The notes beneath the pieces were generated by a model. That model worked only from the letters and a program-made list of their open reading frames with translations, ran no database searches and was not told where the DNA came from. The position numbers were made by a program, and so were the translations under genes. A stretch of 5,478 nt of DNA from JBBDWZ01 sp050732575 (GTDB lineage Bacteria > Gemmatimonadota > Gemmatimonadetes > Longimicrobiales > RSA9), in NCBI GenBank assembly GCA_050732575.1, contig JBOHRF010000361.1, forward strand, positions 1 to 5,478. Reading direction: 5' to 3'. Numbering within the stretch: the stretch's first letter is position 1; every line of letters begins with the position of its first letter. Positions 1 to 5,306 of the stretch are shown piece by piece.

Positions 1-60
1 GTGCGCCGGTGTACAGGCCGACAGCGCCAGTGCTGCACTGACCAGGAGCGTGCCAGGCAA
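1..60 (-). CDS. Probable lipoprotein, N-terminal 20 codons only (runs off left edge)
   Basis: Reading leftwards from a TTG at 60..58, the frame gives MPGTLLVSAALALSACTPAH and stays open to the window edge. The hydrophobic run followed by Leu-Ser-Ala-Cys is a good lipobox, so the product would be lipid-modified at Cys16 and anchored in a membrane; the mature part lies outside the window and no function can be given. The TTG start lacks the usual positively charged n-region. The three codons before the TGA at 63..61 (TTG AAG CGT, 72..64) would supply exactly such a Met-Lys-Arg start, so either the gene starts at the second TTG or the TGA is a recent nonsense mutation. A GAAG six bases before TTG-60 is only a weak ribosome binding site. 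It has the same orientation as the permease gene, 147 bp away. The motif is seen directly; calling it a gene is inference. Confidence 0.45.
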   Translation of the reverse strand, partial: MPGTLLVSAALALSACTPAH

Positions 61-67
61 TCAACGC

Positions 68-179
68 TTCAATCGCCGAACAACTGTTGGCAACGTTCAG
101 CAATGGAATTGTCGCTGATCGCTTTGCATCAAATGCTCTGTGGCTTCCTTCGTCACCTGCGCGGCCCTCGGCGATTGAA
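68..179. repeat. 12-bp perfect inverted repeat with 88-bp spacer in the permease-lipoprotein gap
   Basis: The left arm TTCAATCGCCGA (68-79) is the exact reverse complement of the right arm TCGGCGATTGAA (168-179), and GC pairs extend it by two more positions past a one-base bulge (T180). The arms bracket nearly all of the 147-bp non-coding gap between the permease stop (208-210) and the lipoprotein start (60). A 12-bp match is unlikely by chance in so short a stretch. The spacer contains the small palindromic core CAACTGTTG (81-89) and a weak GCAT-CAA-ATGC hairpin (126-136). No T-run follows either arm on the minus strand, so it does not look like an ordinary intrinsic terminator. It could be a long-range RNA stem, paired protein sites, or a remnant of a small mobile element. 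Confidence 0.6.
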
Positions 180-207
180 TGCTGTTGAAGTATGAGCCTG
201 CGGCGAT

Positions 208-2895
208 CTATTCCGCTCGGATTGCGTTCACCGGATCGATACCGCTGGCCCGGCGCGCGGGCAGCCACGAAGCCAGAAACCCAACCAGCCCGAGCAGCAC
301 GGCCATGCCCAGGAACGTGAGTGGATCTCGCGTACTCACGTCAAAGACCAGGCTTCCTAGCAGACGCGAAAGGCCTACTGCGCCCGCGGCGCCGATCACG
401 AGCGCAATGCCGATCAGTGCCACGCCCTGCGTTACTACCAGCCTGATCACGGATGAGCGATCGGCGCCCAGCGCCATGCGAATGCCGATCTCCCGAAAGC
501 GCTGTTGCGTTGCGTAGGAGACGACGCCGTAAATGCCGATGCCAGCCAGGACCAGGGCAAGGAGTGCAAACAGGCCGAGCGCGATGGTGGCAAAACGGGA
601 ACGCGCGAGCACGGCCGAGAACAGCTGCGGCATGGTGCGCGCATTGTAGAGGGGCAGGTTGGCGTCCAGCTCGTTCAGTGCCGCGCGCAGGCCGGGCACG
701 AGATCCGTGGGGTTACCGGCCGCGCGGACAATGAGCGTCATGTTGCTGAACGAACGGAACTGACGATGTTCCCAGTACAACATCGAGCGCGGCTCCGAGT
801 CTGGCCCGTCATGCCGCACATCGCCTACGACACCCGCTATTTCTGCGACCAACGTGTCGTTCCAGGGCATGGCGATCCGTCTGCCAACCGCAGATTCACC
901 CGGGAACAACGTACGCGCTCCGGTCTCGTTGATGACCACGCGCAAGGGCGCGTTTTGCCCATCCGCGTCCGTAAAGGTTTGACCGGCGACGATCGGGATG
1001 GCCAGCGTGCGGAAGTAGTCGCGGTGCACCCAGCGGATGTCCGCGCCGGGCAGTTCGCCCGCCGGCGGACGCGCGCGATCGAGCACCCAGAAGGTGGTGG
1101 CTGAGGCACCGCCCGTGAGCGGCGCGAACGTGATGGCGCTGACCGCGGAAACGCCAGGAAGTGTACGAACGCGATCGACCAGCTGCTCGAAGAAAAGCGC
1201 CTGGGCCCGCGGCTCGGCATACCGTTGGCCCGAAAGCTCGACGTCGGCGGTGAGCAGCTGCTCAGTTTCGAATCCCACACCGAGAGCCAGCCGGTTGGCC
1301 AGGCTCCGGACCAAGAGCCCGGCGCCGATCAGCAACACGAGCGACAGCGAGACCTGGACAACAACGAGTGCACCACGCAGTTGGCGCGCGCCGAGGCGCG
1401 CACTGGCACCGCCCCGGTCCTTGAGCCAGCTGGCTGCATTGGCGCCTGCCATGTGCAGCGCGGGTGCCAGTCCAAACAACAACGACGTGATGACCGTGGC
1501 CAGCAAAGCAAAGCCCAGCACGCTGCCATCCAGTGCAATGGCATCGACGCGTGGGATGTCGGGCGCACTCGCAATCAGTGCGCGCAGCGCAAACTGCGCC
1601 AGGCCTACTCCTGCTACACCACCGAGTGTGGCCAGCAGCAGAGACTCGAGTAGGAGCTGGCGCATGAGCCGCAGGCGGCCCGCGCCCAGGGCACTGCGCA
1701 CGGCCATCTCGGGCTGACGCGCCGTGGCGCGCGTCATCAGCAGGTTGGCCACGTTGGCACATGCAATCAGCAACACGAAGCAAACCGCGCCAAAGATGAC
1801 CAGCAGCATGGTGCGCGTTTCACCTACGATATCTGCCCGCAGCGGCACCACATTGACGTCCCAGCCAGCCTGCCGATCGGGAAACTCGTCGCGCGCTCGT
1901 CGTGCCAGCGCCGACATTTCCGCCTGCGCCTGGCTTATGGTCACGCCCGGCCGTAGTCGCGCCACAACCTGCAGGAAACGGCCACGGGCCTGGCGGGCCT
2001 GCGCACCGTAACGGGGCGGCAGCCATACATCGATCGTGCCGGTGCCTGCGGAAAACGAGAAAGCGGGCTTGAACTCCGAACGCCGTGACAGCACGCCGAT
2101 CACCGTCCGCGGCGATCCGTTCAGCATCAAGGTCTGGCCAATGATGTTGCGATCACCACCGAATCGTCGCAGCCAGTAGCCCTCGGAAAGCACGACCACC
2201 GGATCGGCGCCTTCGCGATCGTCAGCTTCCCTGTACAAACGCCCGACCAGCGCGTGCGCACCCAGGACCTGCAGCAGACTCGCAGAGGCCACGACCAGGC
2301 CAACTCGCTCCGCATCGCCGCGGTCGGTTACAGTCCCGCCCGACTGCACGATGGCACCGAGCCCGGTAAACGACGTCGTGCTTTCCCGCCAGTGCAGATA
2401 GTTGGTGGGAGATACGACATTGCGCTCACGGTTGCGCGGGATGTTGCGCTCCCAAACCACCACCAGCTGCTCGGGCGCCGTGTATGGCAACGGCTCGAGC
2501 AACGCGCCATCCACAACGGCGAATGCTACGGTGGTCGCGGCAATCGCCAGGGCCACGGTGAGCACGATCACGCCCGAGAAGCCCGGACGGCGCAGCAGGA
2601 ACCGGATGGCTTGACGCAACTCGACTTGCATGATTTCCCCCACAATGCTGGAACCGCGACGTCCTTCGTTCTGCACCCATGACGCTGCTCGATATTTGCG
2701 CCGCTCCACCCTCACCCGCACTGCAATGCGCAACGCCTGCCCCCAGTACCACAGCGCAGCGCGAACGTACGCTGCCCGCACCCAGCGCTCCTGAAACTCC
2801 TCGCGCAGATCACCTACCACGAACTCAGTCGAAACTTCCGACCCGAGTAGCCGGCGCAGCAGCCATTCGGCCAGGCGCGGTGGCCGCTGCTCCAT
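208..2895 (-). CDS. ADOP-family duplicated MacB/FtsX-type permease with N-terminal prefix domain
   Basis: This is an 895-residue integral membrane permease. Residues 5-70 (PPRLAEWLLRRLL, GDLREEF, ALWYWGQ) match the permease prefix domain typical of ADOP proteins. The first MacB-like half starts near residue 92 (ELRQAIRFLLRRPGFS) with a membrane helix at about 105-127, a periplasmic domain at about 135-350, and three helices around 364-388, 412-438 and 458-480. The second half starts with a helix at 508-530, has a periplasmic domain at about 540-755, and helices near 770-795, 820-845 and 860-880. The FtsX signature appears twice: EMAVRSALGAGRLRLMRQ (396-413) and EIGIRMALGADRSSVIRL (802-819). 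Known MacB permeases work as dimers with an ATPase; here both halves are in one chain and no ATPase or membrane-fusion gene is adjacent, so the substrate and energy source are unknown. The ATG at 2895 is preferred because the prefix domain begins there and it follows the padR stop by 2 bp; an in-frame extension to 3048 would lie inside padR. Confidence 0.93.
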   Translation of the reverse strand: MEQRPPRLAEWLLRRLLGSEVSTEFVVGDLREEFQERWVRAAYVRAALWYWGQALRIAVRVRVERRKYRAASWVQNEGRRGSSIVGEIMQVELRQAIRFLLRRPGFSGVIVLTVALAIAATTVAFAVVDGALLEPLPYTAPEQLVVVWERNIPRNRERNVVSPTNYLHWRESTTSFTGLGAIVQSGGTVTDRGDAERVGLVVASASLLQVLGAHALVGRLYREADDREGADPVVVLSEGYWLRRFGGDRNIIGQTLMLNGSPRTVIGVLSRRSEFKPAFSFSAGTGTIDVWLPPRYGAQARQARGRFLQVVARLRPGVTISQAQAEMSALARRARDEFPDRQAGWDVNVVPLRADIVGETRTMLLVIFGAVCFVLLIACANVANLLMTRATARQPEMAVRSALGAGRLRLMRQLLLESLLLATLGGVAGVGLAQFALRALIASAPDIPRVDAIALDGSVLGFALLATVITSLLFGLAPALHMAGANAASWLKDRGGASARLGARQLRGALVVVQVSLSLVLLIGAGLLVRSLANRLALGVGFETEQLLTADVELSGQRYAEPRAQALFFEQLVDRVRTLPGVSAVSAITFAPLTGGASATTFWVLDRARPPAGELPGADIRWVHRDYFRTLAIPIVAGQTFTDADGQNAPLRVVINETGARTLFPGESAVGRRIAMPWNDTLVAEIAGVVGDVRHDGPDSEPRSMLYWEHRQFRSFSNMTLIVRAAGNPTDLVPGLRAALNELDANLPLYNARTMPQLFSAVLARSRFATIALGLFALLALVLAGIGIYGVVSYATQQRFREIGIRMALGADRSSVIRLVVTQGVALIGIALVIGAAGAVGLSRLLGSLVFDVSTRDPLTFLGMAVLLGLVGFLASWLPARRASGIDPVNAIRAE

Positions 2896-2897
2896 AC

Positions 2898-3248
2898 TCA
2901 CACTCGCCCCAGCAAGCGCTCGAGCCCGCGCGCCAGTGTGACCATCGCCTTGTACGATCGACGCAACGCCTCCAACCCCCCGGCAGTCACCACAAACCGC
3001 CGGCTGGCCAGGCCGCCGCGCGCGGGCGATGATGCCTCCACCTCCCAATCGAGCAGACCTTTCGCCACCAGTCGGTCCAGTGTCGCGTACAGCGCGCCGC
3101 GCGAAACGCTGCGCCCGGACGATTCCTCGATGCGCCGGCGGATGTCGCGCGCCCGTGCCTCGGCGTCCAGCTGCAGCGTGGCCAGCAGCACCAGTTGCTC
3201 GAACTCGCCCAGCGGGCTCGTCATTATTGCTTTCGTAGTCTTTTTCAT
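2898..3248 (-). CDS. PadR-family transcriptional regulator, partner of the ADOP permease
   Basis: A 116-residue cytoplasmic winged-helix repressor of the short PadR type. The core begins LGEFEQLVLLATLQL (13-27), followed by a helix containing IRRRIEE (36-42). The probable recognition helix is SRGALYATLDRLVAKGLL (49-66), and the wing and C-terminal dimerisation helix are SRRFVVTAGGLEALRRSYKA (82-101). These are standard PadR landmarks, close to the versions found beside ADOP permeases. The gene ends 2 bp before the permease ATG, so the two are almost certainly co-transcribed and translationally coupled. I chose the ATG at 3248 (MKKTTKAIM); the ATG at 3224 (MTSPLGEF) is a real alternative, because the candidate promoter would leave almost no leader before 3248 and about 28 nt before 3224. 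A GTG at 3320 would run through the promoter and is unlikely. Autorepression through the palindrome at 3254-3270 is inferred. The effector is unknown. Confidence 0.9.
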   Translation of the reverse strand: MKKTTKAIMTSPLGEFEQLVLLATLQLDAEARARDIRRRIEESSGRSVSRGALYATLDRLVAKGLLDWEVEASSPARGGLASRRFVVTAGGLEALRRSYKAMVTLARGLERLLGRV

Positions 3249-3253
3249 GGCAG

Positions 3254-3270
3254 TGCCTATAATGTAGACA
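3254..3270. promoter_or_regulatory. Near-palindromic candidate operator for the PadR regulator
   Basis: TGCCTATAATGTAGACA is a 17-bp imperfect palindrome in which six of the eight base pairs on each side of the central base are symmetric (consensus TGYCTAYA-N-TRTAGRCA). It lies 5 bp upstream of the padR ATG (3248), over the -10 element of the candidate padR promoter. PadR proteins are dimers that commonly bind such AT-containing inverted repeats and repress their own operon. Position and symmetry are seen in the sequence; binding is inference. Confidence 0.5.
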
Positions 3271-3287
3271 CCGCGGGCGGGCGGCAA
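3259..3287 (-). promoter_or_regulatory. Candidate sigma70-like promoter of the padR-permease operon
   Basis: On the minus strand, TTGCCG (3287..3282, 4 of 6 to TTGACA) and CATTAT (3264..3259, 4 of 6 to TATAAT) are separated by exactly 17 bp. Transcription would start near 3252, only a few bases before the ATG at 3248, which favours either a nearly leaderless padR mRNA or use of the ATG at 3224. The -10 lies inside the palindrome at 3254-3270, so bound repressor would block it. The match is modest, but the placement supports it. Confidence 0.4.
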
Positions 3288-3311
3288 GGTTGTCAGGCCA
3301 CGGCGACGCGC

Positions 3312-3338
3312 TTGACGCACTACCGGGAGCGGTCTAAT
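3312..3338 (+). promoter_or_regulatory. Candidate promoter for the small HExxH gene
   Basis: TTGACG (3312-3317, 5 of 6) and TCTAAT (3333-3338, 5 of 6) are separated by 15 bp, shorter than the ideal 17. Transcription would start near 3345, giving a leader of about 38 nt to the GTG at 3383. It points away from the padR promoter. An alternative plus-strand -10, a perfect TATAAT at 3258-3263, has only a poor -35 (TAGTCT, 3236-3241). Confidence 0.33.
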
Positions 3339-3382
3339 CTGCGGCCAAATCCAAACCTGGATTCCGGCGATTGGGGGATCCT

Positions 3383-3709
3383 GTGAAAGAGTTCCCCATC
3401 CTGGTGGACGTTACTCAGAAGCAGGTAGAGAACAAAGCCACCAAGGAGATGATGGACAGGACGTTCGCCAAGATCGCGCGCTTGCCGGCGGAGCTGGTGC
3501 TGTTGCACGAGTTCGGTCACATCGCGCAATACATGGGCGAGCTACCCACCTACGTCACTTTGTTCAAGGCGGGTGATATCGCCGCCATCGAGGCGGACAA
3601 CTTGAAACGCAACGAGTGGCCGGTGTGCGACGATTTCGGTCTGACCAGGCGCTCCACGTACCTGCACTATGATGGCAGCGCAGTCGCATCCAAGTGGTCG
3701 ATCTCATGA
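3383..3709 (+). CDS. Small putative zincin-like protein with HEFGH motif
   Basis: A 108-residue protein starting at GTG 3383, behind GGGGGA (3373-3378). A TTG at 3371 is possible but lacks a ribosome binding site, and the frame is closed by TAA at 3335-3337. No signal peptide or membrane segment is visible. Residues 37-50 (ELVLLHEFGHIAQY) hold a classic HExxH zinc-peptidase motif (His42, Glu43, His46) on a hydrophobic helix. Glu70 in AAIEADNLKRNEW (67-79) is placed like a third zinc ligand, and the tail FGLTRRSTYLHYDG (85-98) follows. The HExxH, then Glu/Asn/Arg helix, then Arg-Ser-Tyr order recalls compact toxin-type metallopeptidase tails (NleD/M91-like) of Rhs or effector proteins; that comparison is from memory and is inference. 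About 59% GC was counted over 3421-3710, lower than several neighbouring stretches. It may be a stand-alone enzyme, or a C-terminal fragment that has lost its delivery domain. Confidence 0.6.
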   Translation: MKEFPILVDVTQKQVENKATKEMMDRTFAKIARLPAELVLLHEFGHIAQYMGELPTYVTLFKAGDIAAIEADNLKRNEWPVCDDFGLTRRSTYLHYDGSAVASKWSIS

Positions 3710-3749
3710 GGCTTGCCATCCGTCCCGCAATCGACGCTGTTGGCGGCCT

Positions 3750-3767
3750 CAGGGAATCTGTTCCCTG
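3750..3767 (+). repeat. Perfect 7-bp hairpin between the HExxH gene and the rhodanese
   Basis: CAGGGAA (3750-3756) pairs perfectly with TTCCCTG (3761-3767) across a TCTG loop. It lies 40 bp past the stop at 3709 and is followed two bases later by a second hairpin. No T-run follows, so it is a weak candidate for an intrinsic terminator; an mRNA-stabilising or attenuating structure in the rhodanese leader is equally possible. Confidence 0.6.
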
Positions 3768-3769
3768 CA

Positions 3770-3784
3770 AGCCCGCGGCGGGCT
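3770..3784 (+). repeat. 15-bp perfect GC-rich palindrome adjoining the preceding hairpin
   Basis: AGCCCGC (3770-3776) is the exact reverse complement of GCGGGCT (3778-3784) around a single central G. As RNA it would fold as a 6-bp stem with a CGG loop. It begins two bases after the first hairpin and ends 44 bases before the AGGAG ribosome binding site of the rhodanese. It could be a terminator half, a leader structure or a protein site. Confidence 0.55.
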
Positions 3785-3827
3785 CATGAATCCGTTCCCA
3801 TGTTTGCGCGGCTGGCAACCATCGCAC

Positions 3828-3832
3828 AGGAG
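3828..3832 (+). promoter_or_regulatory. Ribosome binding site that decides the rhodanese start
   Basis: AGGAG lies seven bases before the GTG at 3840, ideal spacing. The ATG at 3786 in the same frame lacks a comparable site and would add an 18-residue extension that is not signal-like. This favours GTG 3840. Confidence 0.75.
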
Positions 3833-3839
3833 CGGTTTT

Positions 3840-4766
3840 GTGTCATCCCTTCGATCCCACACCTGGTTGGCGCTTTCATGGGCGCTGTTGTTCCCATTCC
3901 TTAGGGGTTTCGATCCGGCCGCGGGCCAATCCCGTGATCAGCTGGTTGTGAATACCGCCTGGCTCAAGGCGCACTTGCAGGATCCCGATCTGGTACTGCT
4001 GCATGTGGGGGAAAAGCCGGAATACGATGCCACTCACATTGCCGGTGCGCACTTCATCACCATGGCTGACCTGGCGGCGCCGCGGCCAGCCGATCCGGCC
4101 ACAGGCGAGGTCCTGGAGCTGCCCACACCGGAAGCGGCGCGCGCCAAACTCGAGGCGTTCGGCGTTACCGACCGCTCGCGCATCATTGTGTACTTTGGCA
4201 AGGATTGGGTGAGCCCAACGACGCGCATCATTTTCACGTTGGACTGGCTGGGGCTGGGCGATCGCGTGTCACTGCTCGATGGCGGGATGCCTGCGTGGCA
4301 GCGTGATGGTGGTGCGGTGACGGCCGACGCGCCGGCCAGCAAGGCCGGCAAGCTGAGTGTGCGGCCGGTCAAGGATCTGACCGTCACCAAGGAGTGGGTG
4401 AGCGAGAACGGCACCAGGGACCGCATCGCGCTGGTCGATGCGCGTTCGGCATCGTTCTATGACGGCGTGCAGTCGGGTCGAGTGAAGAAAGGCCACATCC
4501 CGGGTGCCCGGAGCCTGCCCTTCGAGAAGCCGTACAGCAGTGACACCAACGTTCTGAAAACCGCGAGCGAGCTGGAGCAGCTTTTTGCCAGTGCGGGCAT
4601 CAAGCCAGGTGACACGGTGGTGGGCTACTGTCACATCGGTCAGCAGGCCACGGCCATGTTGTTTGCCGCGCGTACGCTGGGCTACAAGGTGCTGTTGTAC
4701 GATGGCTCGTTCACCAACTGGGAAAAGCACGATTTGCCCGTAGTAGTGCCGCCGCCCAAGGGGTGA
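3840..4766 (+). CDS. Exported two-domain rhodanese (sulfurtransferase)
   Basis: From GTG 3840 the protein has 308 residues, close to the usual size of tandem rhodaneses plus a signal peptide. Residues 1-30 look like a Sec signal: a short basic start (SLRSH), a hydrophobic core (TWLALSWALLFPFL, 8-21) and a small-residue region (PAAGQ, 26-30). The N-terminal rhodanese domain (about 35-158; ATHIAGAHF, LLDGGMPAWQ) has Tyr-Phe-Gly where the active-site cysteine would sit, so it is structural, as is normal in tandem rhodaneses. The C-terminal domain (about 175-301; LVDARSASFYDG, GHIPGARSLPF) carries the loop CHIGQQA (264-270) with Cys264 as the predicted persulfide-forming residue, then LLYDGSFTNW. 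Such enzymes move sulfane sulfur from donors such as thiosulfate to thiophilic acceptors; the natural donor and acceptor cannot be read from sequence. Export implies a periplasmic role. An ATG at 3786 or 3669 is possible but less supported. Confidence 0.93.
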   Translation: MSSLRSHTWLALSWALLFPFLRGFDPAAGQSRDQLVVNTAWLKAHLQDPDLVLLHVGEKPEYDATHIAGAHFITMADLAAPRPADPATGEVLELPTPEAARAKLEAFGVTDRSRIIVYFGKDWVSPTTRIIFTLDWLGLGDRVSLLDGGMPAWQRDGGAVTADAPASKAGKLSVRPVKDLTVTKEWVSENGTRDRIALVDARSASFYDGVQSGRVKKGHIPGARSLPFEKPYSSDTNVLKTASELEQLFASAGIKPGDTVVGYCHIGQQATAMLFAARTLGYKVLLYDGSFTNWEKHDLPVVVPPPKG

Positions 4767-4859
4767 GACTTTGATCCAATGACGCACGCTCCGGGCGCGG
4801 CCGAGTATCTGCTTACTAAGGGATGACACGACCGGATCGTTTGTGGCAGGTGATGCAGT
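4767..4859 (+). other. Short intergenic stretch between rhodanese and membrane protein
   Basis: These 93 bp hold no clear promoter, terminator or stem with a T-run. A 15-codon frame at 4779-4826 (ATG to TGA) has no convincing ribosome binding site and is not called. With no terminator visible, read-through from the rhodanese into the next gene is plausible. Confidence 0.5.
4848..4853 (+). promoter_or_regulatory. Ribosome binding site supporting a TTG start
   Basis: AGGTGA lies six bases before the TTG at 4860. An in-frame TGA at 4851-4853, overlapping this site, closes the frame, and no in-frame ATG or GTG occurs between it and the first membrane helix, so TTG 4860 is the best start. Confidence 0.6.
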
Positions 4860-5306
4860 TTGGGTGACAGTGAGAGGGTACCGGCGCCGCGCCGAACCCG
4901 AAAGCGGCCTTTTGGTCTGTACGCGATCGTCACACTGCTCCTCACCAACGGCACATTGATCGCGCTGGATGTGTCGCGCTCCTATGTCAGCCTGGGCATG
5001 GACTTCGGCCTGTCGCGCCCGGTGCTGCCGGCACTCAGCAGCGCGGACATCGATGGGCTGCTGCGCACCCTCTCCGCGGCTGGCTTCTTTCTGGTGGCCA
5101 TTGGCATCTGGACGCTGCGGCGCTGGGCCTGGATCGCCCTGATGATCGTGGTCGGCGCCGGACTGGGTGAAGGCCTGATCCGGTACATGCGCGGCGAGCC
5201 ACGCTATCTCATCATGCTGTTCAATGTGCTGATCGTGTTCTACCTGAATCAGCGCAGCGTTCAGCGTCACTTCCGCGCCGGCCAAGAAACGCCCGCTCCA
5301 GCATGA
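4860..5306 (+). CDS. Small multi-pass membrane protein of unknown function
   Basis: A 148-residue inner-membrane protein starting at TTG 4860. After a basic cytoplasmic start (PRRTRKRPFG, 10-19) the predicted membrane segments are about 19-37 (LYAIVTLLLTNGTLIALDV), 68-86 (ending AAGFFLVAIGIW), 90-108 (AWIALMIVVGAGLGEGLI) and 117-130 (LIMLFNVLIVFYLN). A polar loop at about 38-65 would lie outside the membrane and a basic tail (QRSVQRHFRAG) inside. The arrangement around residues 77-90 (FFLVAIGIWTLRRWAW) resembles a pattern common in small uncharacterised four-helix proteins, but I do not recognise a named family or any catalytic motif. Its stop overlaps the start of the next gene (ATGA, 5303-5306), so the two are translationally coupled and probably work together. 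Coding is supported by the ribosome binding site, the membrane pattern and the coupling. Confidence 0.8.
   Translation: MGDSERVPAPRRTRKRPFGLYAIVTLLLTNGTLIALDVSRSYVSLGMDFGLSRPVLPALSSADIDGLLRTLSAAGFFLVAIGIWTLRRWAWIALMIVVGAGLGEGLIRYMRGEPRYLIMLFNVLIVFYLNQRSVQRHFRAGQETPAPA

Noticed and set aside
1..195. A 64-codon plus-strand frame starting at GTG 1
   Set aside because: The translation is rich in Cys, Arg and Gln with no domain, there is no visible ribosome binding site, and the opposite strand gives a clean lipoprotein signal over the same bases.
505..2682. Several plus-strand open frames of 140-230 codons inside the permease gene
   Set aside because: All are antisense to a full-length, domain-complete permease and have low-complexity shadow composition.
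2896..3048. Extended permease start at 3048 inside padR
   Set aside because: The added 51 residues overlap padR in another frame and show no domain, while the ATG at 2895 matches the family's prefix domain start and the operon spacing.
3669..3839. N-terminal extension of the rhodanese to an ATG at 3669 or 3786
   Set aside because: It would overlap the HExxH gene (3669) or lack a ribosome binding site (3786), and would bury the signal-like hydrophobic segment; GTG 3840 has AGGAG at ideal spacing.
4779..4826. A 15-codon mini-ORF in the gap before the membrane protein
   Set aside because: It has no convincing ribosome binding site and no distinctive content; a frame this short is expected by chance.
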